Shown here: in pieces, positions 6,063 through 7,296 of the stretch | How the letters are laid out: every line of letters starts with the position of its first letter | How positions within the stretch are numbered: the stretch's first letter is position 1 | Origin: Pseudomonadota bacterium | Lineage (GTDB): Bacteria; Pseudomonadota; Alphaproteobacteria; Rhizobiales; Xanthobacteraceae | Direction: 5' to 3' | DNA length: 7,296 nucleotides | Assembly (NCBI GenBank): GCA_021779635.1 | Contig: JAJYAH010000344.1 | Coordinates: 1-7,296, forward strand | The notes under the pieces: model-generated | Told to the model about the DNA's origin: nothing | The model's database searches: none | Seen by the model: only the letters and a program-made list of their open reading frames with translations | Program-made: the position numbers and the translations under genes

Positions 6063-6638
6063 ATGGCTACCCGTCTACCGTGGAACCTAGCCATTTCAAT
6101 GTTCGTCGCACTAGTGCCAATGAGCGTGGCGCTCGCGGGAGGCCGGGGCGGCGGTCCCCAAGGCGGAGTTGGCACATCACTTAGCGGGTCCAGCGGTTTC
6201 GGCCGGGCAGTCGGTGGCGGACCACCAGCCGGAGCGGTCGGCGGGGGACCACCTGCAGGCTTGATTGGGGGCGGGGTTGCCCCAACAAATACAAACCCGG
6301 CCTCCACCTCCAGTGCGGGACCTCTGAGTCCGACAATAGGCGGCGCGCCGGGTACTTACACAGGAGTTCCGCCAGCTCCAGCCTTGGATATCTCTTCCGG
6401 CGGCCTGCCTCCTGGCAGCACCGATAACGCCTCGCCCCCCGCGACTGGGCAGGCACAGCCGCCCGTGGCACGGAAACCAGTTGAAGGTGTCGCAGAAGGG
6501 CCGCCACCAACGACGACTGGCTTGGCGGTGCTCGCTGCGGACGGCGTTTCTACCCGGATCGTTGCGGCGCGTCCCTGTGGACTTGCCGCGCATGAGACCG
6601 ATGGAACCACGACGTGCATCGGAATATCAAAGCGGTAG
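6063..6638 (+). CDS. Gly/Pro-rich secreted protein, hypothetical
   Basis: A 191-residue exported protein of unknown function. Residues 1-25 form a clear signal peptide with likely cleavage after VALA. The mature chain is low in complexity: Gly-rich to about residue 71, with a tandem VGGGPPAGA / VGGGPPAGL repeat at 50-67, then Pro/Thr/Ser-rich to about 152. The C-terminal 35 residues are different, an ordered-looking VSTRIVAARPCGLAAHETDG TTTCIGI segment with C172 and C185 that could form a disulfide; this is probably the functional part, with the rest as a linker. The start is strong: GGAGGAGG lies a few bases before the ATG. A putative EcfG promoter precedes it. It could act at the cell surface or in the periplasm, but no binding partner is visible. 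Confidence 0.78.
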   Translation: MATRLPWNLAISMFVALVPMSVALAGGRGGGPQGGVGTSLSGSSGFGRAVGGGPPAGAVGGGPPAGLIGGGVAPTNTNPASTSSAGPLSPTIGGAPGTYTGVPPAPALDISSGGLPPGSTDNASPPATGQAQPPVARKPVEGVAEGPPPTTTGLAVLAADGVSTRIVAARPCGLAAHETDGTTTCIGISKR

Positions 6639-6757
6639 GGTCTTTTGGGGCTCGCACCGCGCTTCTGTGAACCTTGCTCGCTTCATCTGTCCGTCCTTCT
6701 GCAGGCCGGACTCTAGCTCCTCGTGGAGGAAAAACTTAGTGGCAGGTCACACTCTCT

Positions 6758-6781
6758 AAACCGTAATTGTGAGGGTTTTTT
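6758..6781 (+). terminator. Weak possible terminator after the Gly/Pro-rich gene
   Basis: AAACC (6758-6762) can pair with GGTTT (6774-6778), and six T residues run from 6776 to 6781. The stem is short and its arm shares bases with the T-run, and it lies 120 nt after the stop codon, so this is tentative. The rest of 6639-6847 shows nothing I can name. Confidence 0.25.
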
Positions 6782-6847
6782 GAGTGGGGCAATTGTGGGG
6801 TCTAAAAAATGATGACAGCCTATCGAGTCGCCGGGAGATTGCTGCAG

Positions 6848-7141
6848 CTATGAAATTGAACTGCTAACGTCAGGCGGCGATGGGTAGGCCTTCGGCGGCA
6901 CTTTATTGGTCACCGAAAGGTTCTCGATGAGCAGATATGTGAGAAGGCTAACGAAGTAGCAGACCTGGATCACTACGGCTGCTAGAACAAACGCCAGTAT
7001 GCCGCGGCCTAAACCCTGTTCCTTCCCTAACCACCATGCCGAGGCAGCGATCAGAAGTGTTGCTGGGATAAGTGCGTACGCACGGACAAGCCGTCCTAAA
7101 AATAGACCGCTTATGCCGCTCGCTACTATCAGCCAGATCAA
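6848..7141 (-). CDS. Small inner-membrane protein, hypothetical
   Basis: A 97-residue membrane protein of unknown function. Hydrophobic segments at about 3-17 (WLIVASGISGLFLGR), 22-38 (YALIPATLLIAASAWWL) and 47-72 (GILAFVLAAVVIQVCYFVSL onward) suggest two or three transmembrane helices, followed by a polar Pro/Ser-rich tail. The start is TTG at 7141, supported by AAAAAGGAG ending 7 nt upstream (7157-7149); no ATG would give a full protein. The shape, with a short helix, a GLFLGR turn and an ALIPATLLI second helix, recalls a small hypothetical family frequent in Bradyrhizobium, from memory. It is convergent with the 6063-6638 gene and separated from it by about 209 nt. Confidence 0.75.
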   Translation of the reverse strand: MIWLIVASGISGLFLGRLVRAYALIPATLLIAASAWWLGKEQGLGRGILAFVLAAVVIQVCYFVSLLTYLLIENLSVTNKVPPKAYPSPPDVSSSIS

Positions 7142-7275
7142 CTCGGGTCTCCTTTTTAAGTTGCCTCCACCGCGTCTTGTTCTGGACTATTTTTGGCCGC
7201 ATTTCAACACAAAGGTCACAAAAACGTTAACTGGCATAGGCGACCGTTAGTTGTGAGCTTTCAATAGGTTGTCCA

Positions 7276-7291
7276 TCCGGTCCCGACCGGA
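7276..7291. other. 16-bp interrupted palindrome, possible operator
   Basis: TCCGGTC (7276-7282) and GACCGGA (7285-7291) are exact reverse complements separated by CC. The gap is too short for a good RNA hairpin loop, so a protein-binding site is more likely than a terminator. It lies 135 nt upstream of the 6848-7141 gene and next to the window edge, so the gene it might serve could be outside. Confidence 0.3.
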
Positions 7292-7296
7292 GAAGC

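Noticed and set aside
6717..6731. Hairpin CTCCTCGTGGAGG as terminator for the 6063-6638 gene
   Set aside because: The stem is only 5 bp with a 3-nt loop and is followed by an A-run, not a T-run, on the plus strand.
1..7296. CRISPR arrays, tRNA or rRNA genes, toxin-antitoxin or phage-defence genes
   Set aside because: No regularly spaced repeats, tRNA-like cloverleaf or conserved rRNA stretch, and no recognisable defence domain was found on either strand.

Overview
The window looks like a piece of an alphaproteobacterial genome, most likely Bradyrhizobium or a close relative. The evidence is the high GC content with GTG and TTG starts, the rhizobial-type IS66 transposon proteins, several small hypothetical proteins of a kind I associate with Bradyrhizobiaceae, and a nested palindrome of the GCATGATC...CGGAAAA type that I recall as common between genes in that family. 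The genus call rests on memory, not on a search.

Layout. Positions 1-559 hold no gene I can defend. A small secreted, Tyr/Pro-rich protein follows (560-829), ending directly in a strong intrinsic terminator (827-875) and then the dispersed palindrome (879-927). From 1038 to 4266 lies a complete 3229-bp IS66-family element. It has 22-bp terminal inverted repeats with one mismatch and an exact 8-bp target duplication, GGCCCATC, on both sides. It carries the usual tnpA, tnpB and tnpC, plus a fourth gene (3559-4236) for a UPF0149/YecA-like protein with a C-terminal SEC-C metal-binding motif. That gene stops 8 nt before the right inverted repeat, so it is cargo of the element. Hairpins lie just before the GTG starts of both tnpA and tnpC.

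Right of the element come a gene-poor stretch (4275-4535), two minus-strand hypothetical genes (4536-4907 and 5076-5516), another gene-poor stretch, a plus-strand Gly/Pro-rich secreted protein (6063-6638) with an apparent EcfG-type general-stress promoter (5994-6018), and a small minus-strand membrane protein with a TTG start (6848-7141). The last 20 bases contain a 16-bp interrupted palindrome.

How it fits together. The four IS genes are closely packed in one direction and probably form one transcript: TnpA and TnpB as accessory proteins, TnpC as the DDE transposase, and the SEC-C protein of unknown role. The surrounding genes are short, single and mostly hypothetical, as expected in an accessory region that tolerates insertions. 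The most interesting item is the IS66 element with its SEC-C cargo gene; I see no defence system, CRISPR array, RNA gene or biosynthetic cluster.
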